Below are positions 6,682-14,062 of a stretch of DNA of 64,000 bases, piece after piece. This stretch comes from an uncultured Clostridia bacterium (GTDB lineage: Bacteria; Bacillota; Clostridia; Christensenellales; CAG-138), in assembly GCA_947168855.1 (NCBI GenBank), contig CAMVNO010000005.1, forward strand, positions 1-64,000. The letters run 5' to 3'. The stretch's first letter is position 1. The number at the start of each line of letters is the position of its first letter. The notes below the pieces were generated by a model, which saw only the letters and a program-made list of their open reading frames with translations, did not search any database and was not told where the DNA came from. Made by a program: the position numbers and the translations under genes.

Positions 6682-8319
6682 ATGATATTCTTCCAAGATA
6701 CAAAACGCCTGACGAATGAGGTGATAGATTCATGGTCCGAGAATGCCGTCAAAGCGTATCAAAAAATCGCGGGTAAGCGTGCGGAAAGTACGGTAAAGCT
6801 GCGGCTTTCAATCGAGGAACTCCTTCTGCGGTTTCGAGATCTCTACGGAACAGAGGAGCCCTGCAGCATAAAAGGTATTCGCAGGCTCGGAGGCATCTCG
6901 TTCGAACTATCGCAAAGAGGTACTCCGCAAAACCCTCTCGAGACAGATCCGGAAACAAGTCTGTCATATAACCTTCTTGCCAAACTAAATCTCAATCCGC
7001 ATTATGCCTATCGCCAAAACCGCAGTCTGAACGTAGTCACGATTCCGGCGCCTCTCAAGAAACGTAAAAACGCAATGCTGATCGGGATATTGGTTGCTGC
7101 GGTGCTTTCGGTCGTCACATGGCGGGTGTCCGGACTTCTCCCAAAGGCCGTACTCGATGATTACATGATCCCGCTTGTCTCGGGTCTGTTCACCAAGCTG
7201 TCCGCCGTCTTTTCGGCTCTGGCAACTCCGTTGGTGTTCTGTGCGGTCATCACGGGAATTAACGGGATCGGCGATGTTTCCTCCTTTGGAAAACTCGGCG
7301 GGAGGCTCTTAAAACGAATGATGGCCAGCTATGGAATCAGTATGCTCGCATTGCTCGCCATAGGTCTGCCGATGGGTCTCGTTTCTCCGACCTCATCCGC
7401 AAGCGGCGGAAACGTCTTCGGCGACCTCCTTAAACTCGTACTCGATATTATCCCGGGAAACCTCGTCGAACCCTTCCGCATAGACAACGCTCTGCAGGTG
7501 ATCGTTATCGCTGTCTTCGTTGGCGTCATCATGCTTGGTCTCAGCGACAAGGTGGACCGTCTGCGTACATTCATCGATGAAGCGGGAACGCTCGTCAACC
7601 GACTCATGATGGCGGTATGCAAGCTGCTTCCGCTGTTCGTTTACCTCGGCTTTACAAATCTTCTTCTGAGCGGAAAACTGTCGGAGTTGGGAAGCGTTTC
7701 CAAAATCGTCATCATTTGTCTGGGCGCCTCGGCCATTACCGTCGCGGTAACCACAGTCCGAACTTTGATCGTAACAAAGCGCTCGTTCAAAGAGCTTTTT
7801 TCCGCACAGCTTCCGGCGCTGATGATTAACCTTACTACCAGCTCACAGGTTTCGGCTCTTCCGGAGAGCATGAAATGCTGCAAGCAAAAATGGGGTATTG
7901 ACGAAAAATTCGTCAATTTCGGGATGCCGTTGGGCATTGTCATTTATATGCCGTGCGGCGCGATCATGCTCGGCGCGATCGTCTGGGTGCTCACATATAT
8001 GTCTGCCGGCTCGGTCGATCCGATCACACTTGTGAAGCTGTTATTCGTATCGGTCATAGTTGCAATTGCTGCCCCACCGATTCCCGGCTCGGCTTTTGCT
8101 GTTTTGCCAATTATGTTCTCAGCCTGCGGAACGGATCTTTCCATGATGCCGCTTGCCGTTATCATCGGTTCCACGGTGGGATATCTGATGCCCGCTCTGA
8201 ATGGCTACTGCATGCAGCTCGAGCTTCTTATGAGCGCCCATAAGTCAGGATGCATCAAAAAAGATCACACAGCAGAAACAGACAGCGAAACAAAAGCTAT
8301 GGAAGAGAATAGGAATTGA
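6682..8319 (+). CDS. Dicarboxylate/amino acid:cation symporter with a soluble N-terminal extension
   Basis: A 545-residue protein. Residues about 130-545 are a DAACS-type (GltP/DctA) sodium- or proton-coupled carrier with many membrane helices; markers are TTSSQVSALPESM (the serine-rich hairpin region) and PIPGSAFAVLPIMFSACG. Residues 1-125 are soluble; the stretch VKLRLSIEELLLRFRDLYG resembles the N-box helix of GHKL ATPases, but no G-box is visible, so it is at most a partial fold. I choose ATG 6682 because GAGGGGG precedes it; ATG 6649 and 6661 are in frame. It stands alone between cassette copies. Substrate is unknown, possibly glutamate, aspartate or dicarboxylates. Confidence 0.8.
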   Translation: MIFFQDTKRLTNEVIDSWSENAVKAYQKIAGKRAESTVKLRLSIEELLLRFRDLYGTEEPCSIKGIRRLGGISFELSQRGTPQNPLETDPETSLSYNLLAKLNLNPHYAYRQNRSLNVVTIPAPLKKRKNAMLIGILVAAVLSVVTWRVSGLLPKAVLDDYMIPLVSGLFTKLSAVFSALATPLVFCAVITGINGIGDVSSFGKLGGRLLKRMMASYGISMLALLAIGLPMGLVSPTSSASGGNVFGDLLKLVLDIIPGNLVEPFRIDNALQVIVIAVFVGVIMLGLSDKVDRLRTFIDEAGTLVNRLMMAVCKLLPLFVYLGFTNLLLSGKLSELGSVSKIVIICLGASAITVAVTTVRTLIVTKRSFKELFSAQLPALMINLTTSSQVSALPESMKCCKQKWGIDEKFVNFGMPLGIVIYMPCGAIMLGAIVWVLTYMSAGSVDPITLVKLLFVSVIVAIAAPPIPGSAFAVLPIMFSACGTDLSMMPLAVIIGSTVGYLMPALNGYCMQLELLMSAHKSGCIKKDHTAETDSETKAMEENRN

Positions 8320-8410
8320 AAGATTTTATACTGCATTCTTTTTGCTCTTTGCGGCATTGAAAGAAAAGTATATGTAACGATAAAAAAGTGGACTTTTTCT
8401 CTTTCTTGTT

Positions 8411-8585
8411 TGCTCAACAATGAAGCCTCGGTGTAAGAATGTCCTCAGATTGTGTAAAAACGCCGGATGTGGGCACGGAATATGCCGAATATGCCAAATC
8501 GTATACCGATTTCCCACCAAAGGTTATAGGTTTCTATAGACGGTTTACAATTGTCGCTTTTGAGGAACCGTCAGGTATATAGAGG
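8411..8585 (+). repeat. Leader repeat of the deleted cassette copy C
   Basis: From GCTCAACAATGAAG through TATGCCGAATATGCCAAAT and GGTTATAGGTTTCTATAG to GTCAGGTATATAGA, this matches the leader at 5716-5890. It then joins directly to the last 37 codons of the tRNA-binding gene, so roughly 550 bases present in copy B (the end of the leader and most of the gene) are missing. Confidence 0.75.
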
Positions 8586-8696
8586 ATCGATTCCTGCGGC
8601 ATGCTGCTCTCGGCCGTCCACACGGAAAACGGCGAGGAAAAGCTGCATCTTTTACAGCTCGATCCGCACATCCCGGCAGGCGCAAAACTCTATTAA
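8586..8696 (+). pseudogene. Truncated tRNA-binding domain (cassette copy C), last 37 codons
   Basis: The frame encodes SCGMLLSAVHTENGEEKLHL then the DPHIPAGAKLY ending and TAA, the C-terminus of the proteins at 5946 and 9961, with several synonymous differences. No start codon or ribosome site precedes it. The leader is joined directly to this 3' end, so it is an internal-deletion derivative and not simply a duplicated attachment site. Confidence 0.85.
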
Positions 8697-8708
8697 AAAA
8701 CCTTCCTA

Positions 8709-8736
8709 AACACCTCGGAGCGATCCGAGGTGTTTT
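8709..8736 (+). terminator. Rho-independent terminator after cassette copy C
   Basis: Stem AACACCTCGGA / TCCGAGGTGTT with loop GCGA and a T tract, homologous to the terminators at 3402 and 6481. Confidence 0.9.
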
Positions 8737-8792
8737 TATACATTTTCTGTATTCTATTCACCGAACATGATCGTTCATTTTGATCTCGTATG

Positions 8793-8874
8793 CCAATTCG
8801 TATGCCAAAATATGCCAACCGTATGCCAATTCATGCGTGTCAAGCATGCAAATCGATGATTTCATATGCCATAT
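8793..8874. repeat. TATGCCAAAT repeat cluster downstream of copy C
   Basis: Four closely spaced CGTATGCCAA/ATATGCCAAC units at 8793-8834 and a further TATGCC near 8862. Similar groups lie at about 5789-5820, 6559-6590, 8479-8515 and 9768-9838. The rest of 8875-9050 shows no convincing gene; a short minus-strand frame (containing RQKFTYEDEAKENG) lacks a clear start. Confidence 0.6.
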
Positions 8875-9062
8875 CACGCACAACCGCCCATCTATCCCTC
8901 TTTATCAGCAGAAAAACGGCTGCCCATTCTCTTTTGCTTCATCTTCATAGGTGAACTTTTGGCGAATCAATGCTTCTTTTGTCGAATTTCCCCAAATTGT
9001 CAAGAATAGTAGTATAGTATGGTTAAGTTAAACACTATTTCATTTACAAATGGGAGGTTCCA

Positions 9063-9293
9063 ATGAACGACATGAGCAAGAAATAGATGAAAAAGGCAGA
9101 AGCAGCCATTCGTGCTATCGCCGCAAAGAACGGTATTACAGAGGACGAAGTACGAAAAGAAATGACGATTGCGATCGAATCCGGGTACAACAATCCCGAT
9201 CCTGCGGTGCAGGCATACTGGCACAGTACGCCTTTCCATTCGAGAAAACCAAGCCTTGAAGAATTTCTTGTATGGTGTGCCGCACAAGTATAA
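9063..9293 (+). pseudogene. Spo0A C-terminal-domain-like small protein interrupted by an early in-frame stop
   Basis: The good ribosome site (GGGAGG, 9052-9057) serves ATG 9063, but the frame reads MNDMSKK and then TAG at 9084-9086. It resumes at ATG 9087 for 68 residues (KKAEAAIRAIAAKNGITEDE, then NNPDPAVQAYWHS and a PSLEEFL ending). That later part resembles the C-terminal DNA-binding domain of the sporulation regulator Spo0A (sigma-A recognising, from memory). Either a nonsense mutation inactivated it, or translation re-initiates at 9087 right after the stop. Similar small proteins occur in integrative elements. Role unknown. Confidence 0.5.
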
Positions 9294-9311
9294 ATCCAAC
9301 CGATTCCATTG

Positions 9312-9337
9312 GCCGATGCGAAAAGCATCGGCTTTTA
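9312..9337 (+). terminator. Rho-independent terminator after the Spo0A-like gene
   Basis: Perfect stem GCCGATGC / GCATCGGC with an A-rich loop, followed by TTTTAT. Confidence 0.85.
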
Positions 9338-9428
9338 TCGTTTAACTAAACACCTGATTCATTACAAATGGCTAATACCATCATTGCTCAGTTTAACAGT
9401 AAAATGGTTACAGCAAGGTGGTGATGTA

Positions 9429-9737
9429 ATGGATGTAAAGGCGAAGCTTCGAGATTTGCTTTCTGCCAAGGGATGGACAAGCTATCGACTTGCGAAGGAA
9501 AGCGGGCTGTCTCAAAGCACGATCATCAACATATACAAGAGAAGCTCGGTGCCCTCTGTTGATACCTTAGAGGCAATCTGCAAAGGATTCGGCATAACGC
9601 TTTCTCAATTTTTCACGGAAGGTGAATCGGTCGAGCTGACACCCGAGCTGAAAGAAGTCTTTGAAGGGTGGGCAAAACTGACGCCCGACGAAAAAGAACT
9701 TGTGCTGAACATGATAAAAACATTGAACAAAAAGTAG
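9429..9737 (+). CDS. Xre-family helix-turn-helix regulator
   Basis: A 102-residue DNA-binding protein. The helix-turn-helix lies at about residues 18-45 (SYRLAKESGLSQSTIINIYK, then VPSVDTLEAICKGFGITLSQFF), and a short helical tail (TPDEKELVLNMIKTL) may dimerise. ATG 9429 follows AAGGTGGTGAT. It sits alone between the Spo0A-like gene and cassette copy D in the mobile region, as is common for element-borne or orphan regulators. Target unknown. Confidence 0.85.
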   Translation: MDVKAKLRDLLSAKGWTSYRLAKESGLSQSTIINIYKRSSVPSVDTLEAICKGFGITLSQFFTEGESVELTPELKEVFEGWAKLTPDEKELVLNMIKTLNKK

Positions 9738-9767
9738 AAGCCCGTCGCTTCTGCTATTTTTATGTCG

Positions 9768-9960
9768 CTATGCCAAATATGCCAAATCGTATGCCAAATA
9801 AGGGATGTGCCAAATATGCCAAATCATATGCCAATTTCCCATCAAAGGTTATAGGTTTTTATAGACGTTCAGGATTGTCGCTTTTGAGAAGATGTCAGGT
9901 ATATAGGCGTTTATAGGGTATTAGAGATTATCACCGGTCGGTGACTTCTATATCCCGACC
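9768..9960 (+). repeat. Leader repeat of cassette copy D, with an expanded TATGCCAAAT cluster
   Basis: Six TATGCCAAAT/TGTGCCAAAT-like units at 9768-9838, then TTCCCATCAAAGGTTATAGG and GTCAGGTATATAGGCG, parallel to the leaders at 5789 and 8479. From about 9915 the sequence diverges from copy B until CCCGACC just before ATG 9961. Confidence 0.75.
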
Positions 9961-10479
9961 ATGAAACCGATCGGACAGCAGAAGAAGGAAAAAGCGCAGG
10001 AAGCGTCCGCTGATTTCGATTGTGCCTGCTTTACCTGCCCCTCTCAGGAGGCGTGCAAGGCTGCGCAGGAGGCGGAAAAAACGGCTCCCGTTGAAGAGAA
10101 GATCGACTTCAGCAATGTGGAGATCGAACCGCTGTTCAAGGATTTTGTGGATTTTGAGACCTTCAGTAAGTCCGATTTCCGCGCGGTCAAGGTGTTGAAC
10201 TGCGAAGCCGTCCCGAAGTCCAAGAAGCTCCTGAAGTTCACACTGGACGACGGCACGGGCGAGAATCGCACGATTTTGTCGGGTATTCACGCATTTTACG
10301 AGCCCGAACAGCTCATCGGCAAGACCTGTGTAGCGATCACAAATCTGCCCCCGCGTCCCATGATGGGCATCGAGTCCTGCGGCATGCTGCTTTCGGCGGT
10401 TCACACGGAAAACGGTGAGGAGAAGCTGCATCTTCTGCAGCTCGATTCGCACATCCCTGCAGGCGCAAAGCTGTATTGA
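9961..10479 (+). CDS. MetRS-type tRNA-binding domain protein (cassette copy D)
   Basis: A 172-residue protein differing from that at 5946 by one residue (serine for proline in the DPHIPAG segment of the tail). The same architecture applies: a cysteine-bearing N-terminal segment and a C-terminal OB-fold tRNA-binding domain, with no synthetase catalytic core. The first 485 bases or so look identical to copy B, but the last 35 bases and everything downstream differ, as does the terminator. No Shine-Dalgarno site precedes the ATG. This copy marks the right-hand edge of the accessory region: GC-rich core genes begin immediately after it. Confidence 0.7.
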   Translation: MKPIGQQKKEKAQEASADFDCACFTCPSQEACKAAQEAEKTAPVEEKIDFSNVEIEPLFKDFVDFETFSKSDFRAVKVLNCEAVPKSKKLLKFTLDDGTGENRTILSGIHAFYEPEQLIGKTCVAITNLPPRPMMGIESCGMLLSAVHTENGEEKLHLLQLDSHIPAGAKLY

Positions 10480-10490
10480 ACTCAAACGCA

Positions 10491-10535
10491 AAAGGCTGTT
10501 CAAAACGGATTGTCGTTTTTGAACAGCCTGTTTTT
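10491..10535. terminator. Bidirectional terminator between cassette D and the cysteine desulfidase
   Basis: Stem AGGCTGTTCAAAA / TTTTTGAACAGCCT with A and T runs on either side; it can serve both converging genes. Confidence 0.85.
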
Positions 10536-10557
10536 TGTGCACAGGATTTTGAGATCG

Positions 10558-11835
10558 TTACTCCTCCATCATGAGCCGGATGATCTCTTCGTCCGTTTTC
10601 TGCATGCCGCGGCTCGCAAGCTTGCCGACCGCTTCGATCGTGTTTTCGACGCCCTTTTTCACAATGCCGTCGCCGCCGAAAAACTGATTCCCGTCCTCGT
10701 ACATGGCAAGGCCCAAAAGCCCCGCGTCGACCGCCGCAGCGATCTTTGCCGCGCAGCTTGCCTTCGCGCCGTCGCAGATGATGCCGGACGTGATCGCGAC
10801 CGCGTTGACCACAGTGTGCGCGATCATTTCAAGCCGTCCGCCCTTCAGATACGCAATGCCCGCGCCGGCGCCGACGCCCGCGCTGACCGCGCCGCAGTAA
10901 GCAGAAAGCCTTCCGATACCGGTTTTCAGGTGCGTGGTGATGAGGTTCGACACGCACAGCGCGCGCAGAAGCGTCTCATGCGAAGCGCCGATCTCCTCCG
11001 CGTAGACGATGACCGGCACGGACGCCGTGATGCCCTGATTGCCGCTGCCCGAATTGATGACCACCGGCAGCTCGCAGCCGTTCATTCTCGCGTCGCTGCC
11101 CGCCGCCGCCCATGCGCGCATCTTATAGTTGATATCGTATTCTCTGCCGCGCAGCACGGTTTTGCCGATGTTTGCGCCGTAGTTTCCGGAAAGTCCTTCC
11201 TTTGCGATCGCCATGTTATAGTCGATCTGCCGTTCGAGCAGCGCCTTGACGTCCTCCACGTCGACCGAATCCGCAAAGTCCACAATGCCCTCCACCGAGA
11301 GGCATGTCCGGTCGGTCAGCCGGTCGTCGATGCGATCGGTCACGTCCCGCTTTATAAGCACGTCGTCGTTGCGGCTCACGAGCACAAGGTTTGTATGATA
11401 ATCCGCAATGCGCACGACGGCGCAGTCCCCGCCCGAAAACGCAGAGATCCGGATATCGAAGATCCGTCCGGTGTCGGCATGTTTTACCTCGATCGGCGCG
11501 TTCCGAAGGTATTCCGACATGGCACGGATATCCTCCGGCGTCACATGCGCCAGAACCTCGAGCTCCGCGTCCGCATCGCCTGCAACCACGCCTGCCGCCG
11601 CCGCCGCGGGAATGCCACGCAGTCCTCCGGTATGCGGAACAACGACGCTCTTGACGTTCTTAATGATGTTGCCGCTGGCTTCGATGAGAAGCCGCTCCGG
11701 CATCACGCCCAGCGTTTTCCGCGCCATTGCCGCCGCGTACGCGATCGCGATCGGTTCCGTACAGCCCATGGCGGGACGCAGCTCTTCCTCCAGGATGGAA
11801 ATATAATTCCGGTAGCGCAGATCCGTTTGCAGCAT
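10558..11835 (-). CDS. cyuA: L-cysteine desulfidase / CyuA family (UPF0597)
   Basis: A 425-residue protein of the CyuA (YhaM) family, related to the iron-sulfur serine dehydratase alpha subunit. These enzymes degrade L-cysteine to pyruvate, ammonia and sulfide using a [4Fe-4S] cluster. Motifs seen: GCTEPIAIAYAAA near residue 25 (a cluster cysteine), SGSGNQGITASVP, CGAVSAGVGAGAGIAYL, and GIICDGAKASCAAKIA, giving the conserved cysteines. ATG 11835 has GGAG upstream. It is a single gene next to the glutamate-fermentation block, so it fits an amino-acid-catabolic neighbourhood, feeding the same pyruvate pool. Substrate could be cysteine or a related thiol amino acid. Confidence 0.85.
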   Translation of the reverse strand: MLQTDLRYRNYISILEEELRPAMGCTEPIAIAYAAAMARKTLGVMPERLLIEASGNIIKNVKSVVVPHTGGLRGIPAAAAAGVVAGDADAELEVLAHVTPEDIRAMSEYLRNAPIEVKHADTGRIFDIRISAFSGGDCAVVRIADYHTNLVLVSRNDDVLIKRDVTDRIDDRLTDRTCLSVEGIVDFADSVDVEDVKALLERQIDYNMAIAKEGLSGNYGANIGKTVLRGREYDINYKMRAWAAAGSDARMNGCELPVVINSGSGNQGITASVPVIVYAEEIGASHETLLRALCVSNLITTHLKTGIGRLSAYCGAVSAGVGAGAGIAYLKGGRLEMIAHTVVNAVAITSGIICDGAKASCAAKIAAAVDAGLLGLAMYEDGNQFFGGDGIVKKGVENTIEAVGKLASRGMQKTDEEIIRLMMEE

Positions 11836-11975
11836 GTCGATTTCTCCTTCCCTTCTCCCTCTGATCAAATGATACAATTATCGCGGATTCATTGTCAACC
11901 GTCTGTGTCCAAATTGGTCAAAAAACCGTCTTTTCTGTCAGAATCCCGCCGGATCCGGTTCTTTACCCGCAAGCG

Positions 11976-12003
11976 AAAACCCCGCCGGACACAGCGGGGT
12001 TTT
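11976..12003. terminator. Bidirectional terminator after the P-loop protein
   Basis: Symmetric AAAACCCCGC / GCGGGGTTTT stem with an 8-base loop, located 14 bases past the stop of the leftward gene. Confidence 0.85.
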
Positions 12004-12017
12004 GGCGGATTCTTTCG

Positions 12018-12953
12018 TCAGTCGAGGTTAAGGTCGTTTACGTCGTCGATGCTTTCGCCGCCGATGCCGGGACCGACTCTGCCCGCGATCAGCCAGCAGT
12101 GTTCGATCGGGTCGAAAACGATGCGGTGCAGCAGACGGAACTCGTCGACCATGCCCGTCGACGCGACGTGCGTGCGCGGTCCGGTGCACGGATGCACGAT
12201 GTCGCCGATCTTCACGTGGCTTTCGTCCACATAAGTGATCGGAAGATCCGAAGCGATCGCCGTGCTGACCTTAAGCTCCAGCTCGTCGATGTCCACGTTC
12301 GGCTCCTTTTCGTCAAACGCGAGCAAAAAGCCGTGCTTGATGTCGCGGTGACGCGCGCGCTTGTATTCCTCCTCCGGCAGGAAGATCTCGCAGAGATCCT
12401 CCGCGGTGTGCGCCATGCGGCGGTAGACGATCGACTTTGCGACCTTGTCGTGCAGCTCGCTCGGCAGCGGTCCGAAGATCGTCGGACGGGAAACGATGAT
12501 CTCGTCGCCGACGCCGATCAGCAGATCCGCGTTGCGCTCGTTCATCAGCGGATAAAGCATATCAAAATGCTCGACGATGACGCGCTTGCCCTTTTTGATC
12601 GCTTCCGTGATCGCGTTTGCAAGCACACCGAGCTGCGTGAACGCCGCCTCAAAGCGAACGTCGACATGATACGTGTGCGCGGTAAAGAAGCCGGATCCCT
12701 CCAGATCGAGGATCGGCAGCGGACGTACGTTCACGCCGTCATCGTCGTTGGTGAGCTCCAGTCCCGGGAACATGCCCTTGATCAGCATGCTCTTGCCGGA
12801 GCCGGATTCGCCGATGATGCCGATCAGCTTATCGAACGGCGACAGATAAAGCTGCGCGATCTGCATGCCGAGATCATAGATACGGTCGCGGCCGCGCGGC
12901 GCGAAAAAGACGCTGTATGAATGGTTCTGCTGCATTCTTCCGGAATACGACAT
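12018..12953 (-). CDS. P-loop NTP-binding protein divergent from the methylaspartate operon
   Basis: A 311-residue soluble protein with a Walker A motif GESGSGKS at residues 48-55 and an LPILDLEGSGF segment soon after. I believe database entries for this family are titled 'alanine-tRNA synthetase second additional domain' proteins, and I recall them near glutamate-mutase pathway genes, but no reaction is established that I can name. ATG 12953 follows CAGGAGG. It is transcribed from its own promoter, back to back with citE, which suggests a role tied to this catabolic block. It could be a kinase-like or chaperone/ATPase function. The evidence supports only nucleotide binding. Confidence 0.6.
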   Translation of the reverse strand: MSYSGRMQQNHSYSVFFAPRGRDRIYDLGMQIAQLYLSPFDKLIGIIGESGSGKSMLIKGMFPGLELTNDDDGVNVRPLPILDLEGSGFFTAHTYHVDVRFEAAFTQLGVLANAITEAIKKGKRVIVEHFDMLYPLMNERNADLLIGVGDEIIVSRPTIFGPLPSELHDKVAKSIVYRRMAHTAEDLCEIFLPEEEYKRARHRDIKHGFLLAFDEKEPNVDIDELELKVSTAIASDLPITYVDESHVKIGDIVHPCTGPRTHVASTGMVDEFRLLHRIVFDPIEHCWLIAGRVGPGIGGESIDDVNDLNLD

Positions 12954-13000
12954 GGGATCCTCCTGCGCGAATAGAATAGTCGATGCTGTTTTGCGAACCT

Positions 13001-13029
13001 ATTATAATACATCTTTTCACATTTCTCAA
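13001..13029 (-). promoter_or_regulatory. Sigma-A promoter of the P-loop protein gene
   Basis: On the minus strand TTGAGA (13029-13024), 17 bases, TATAAT (13006-13001). Confidence 0.85.
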
Positions 13030-13102
13030 CGGGAATTTACTTTATATTATCGCAATTAACGGCTGAAATGCGCGTTCTCCCGGTTTTCATGGCAATCCGC
13101 TA

Positions 13103-13131
13103 TTGAATGTTTTTCCGATCGGCGTTATAAT
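13103..13131 (+). promoter_or_regulatory. Sigma-A promoter of the citramalate lyase/mesaconase operon
   Basis: TTGAAT, 17 bases, TATAAT; predicted start near 13138, about 43 bases before citE. No cobalamin or other riboswitch fold is apparent in this short leader. Confidence 0.85.
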
Positions 13132-13180
13132 GACAGTATCTGTCGGGATTCATCCCGATGAGTCTGAACGGAGGGGAATT

Positions 13181-14062
13181 ATGCGAAGAAGCATGCTCTT
13201 TTTGCCGGGCAACACGCCGAACATGATCATCAACGGCGATTCGCTCGGCGCGGACAGTATCATACTGGACCTCGAGGACGCCGTTTCGCCGGATGAAAAG
13301 GATTCGGCAAGGCTTCTCGTACGCAGCGCCATCCGGGAAATGGGATTCAAAGGCGTCGAGATCACGGTGCGCATCAACGCGATCGACACGGCGTACTGGC
13401 AGGACGATCTTGAGGCGATCGTGCCCCTGAAGCCCGATCTCATCATGCCGCCGAAAGCCTCCAGCGCCGCGGATATGCAGAAGCTGGACGCGTACATCGC
13501 GAAGGTCGAAGAAAAAGCCGGGATCCCGGTCGGAACCGTCCGGCTGATCCCGCTGATCGAAACGGCGCTCGGCGTGGAGCGCGCGTTCGAGATCGCTTCC
13601 GCCTGCCCGCGCGTGACCGCGCTTTTCCTGGGCGGCGAGGACCTCACGGCGGACCTTCGCTGCAAGCGCACCAAGGCGGGCAACGAGATCGACTATGCAA
13701 GAAAGCGCCTCGTCTGCGCCGCAAGGGCGGCGGGAATCGACGTCTACGACACGCCGTTTACCGATGTCAACGACGACGAAGGCATTGTGATCGACGCGGA
13801 GTACGCAAAGTCTCTGGGCTTTACGGGAAAGAGCGCGATCGCGCCGCGGCATGTGCGCACGATCAACGAGGTGTTCAGCCCGTCGCCTGCGGACATCGAA
13901 TACGCAAAGCTCGTCTTTGAGGCGATCCGCATCGGAAAGCTGCAGGGCAAGGGCGCGGTTTCTTTGCGCGGCAAGATGATCGACAAGCCGATCGTGGAAC
14001 GCGCGCGGCAGACTCTGGAGGCTGCAAAGCAGCTCGGACTCGGAGGGCTCGAAGATGAATAA
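13181..14062 (+). CDS. citE: CitE-like citramalyl/citryl lyase beta subunit
   Basis: A 293-residue HpcH/HpaI-type aldolase of the CitE family. In this context it most likely cleaves the citramalyl thioester to pyruvate and acetyl thioester, the last carbon-carbon cut of the methylaspartate pathway. Motifs: MLFLPGN at the start, LDLEDAV, the arginine in VRINAID, the metal-ligand glutamate in LIETALG, GGEDLTADL, and SAIAPRHV. I choose ATG 13181 for its GGAGGGG site. It overlaps citF by 8 bases. A citrate role is possible in principle, but the neighbouring mesaconase and glutamate mutase favour citramalate. Confidence 0.85.
   Translation: MRRSMLFLPGNTPNMIINGDSLGADSIILDLEDAVSPDEKDSARLLVRSAIREMGFKGVEITVRINAIDTAYWQDDLEAIVPLKPDLIMPPKASSAADMQKLDAYIAKVEEKAGIPVGTVRLIPLIETALGVERAFEIASACPRVTALFLGGEDLTADLRCKRTKAGNEIDYARKRLVCAARAAGIDVYDTPFTDVNDDEGIVIDAEYAKSLGFTGKSAIAPRHVRTINEVFSPSPADIEYAKLVFEAIRIGKLQGKGAVSLRGKMIDKPIVERARQTLEAAKQLGLGGLEDE

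Noticed and set aside
8586..8696. 3' fragment as a classic integrative-element attachment-site duplication
   Set aside because: The leader of the cassette is also present upstream of it, so it fits an internal deletion of a full copy better than a regenerated gene end.
5789..9838. TATGCCAAAT clusters as a CRISPR array or iteron origin
   Set aside because: Units are about 10 bases with almost no spacers and lie in separate groups; no cas or replication initiator gene is nearby.
10510..12234. Long plus-strand frame opposite the cysteine desulfidase
   Set aside because: Arg/His/Asp-rich antisense shadow without a ribosome site or known motifs.
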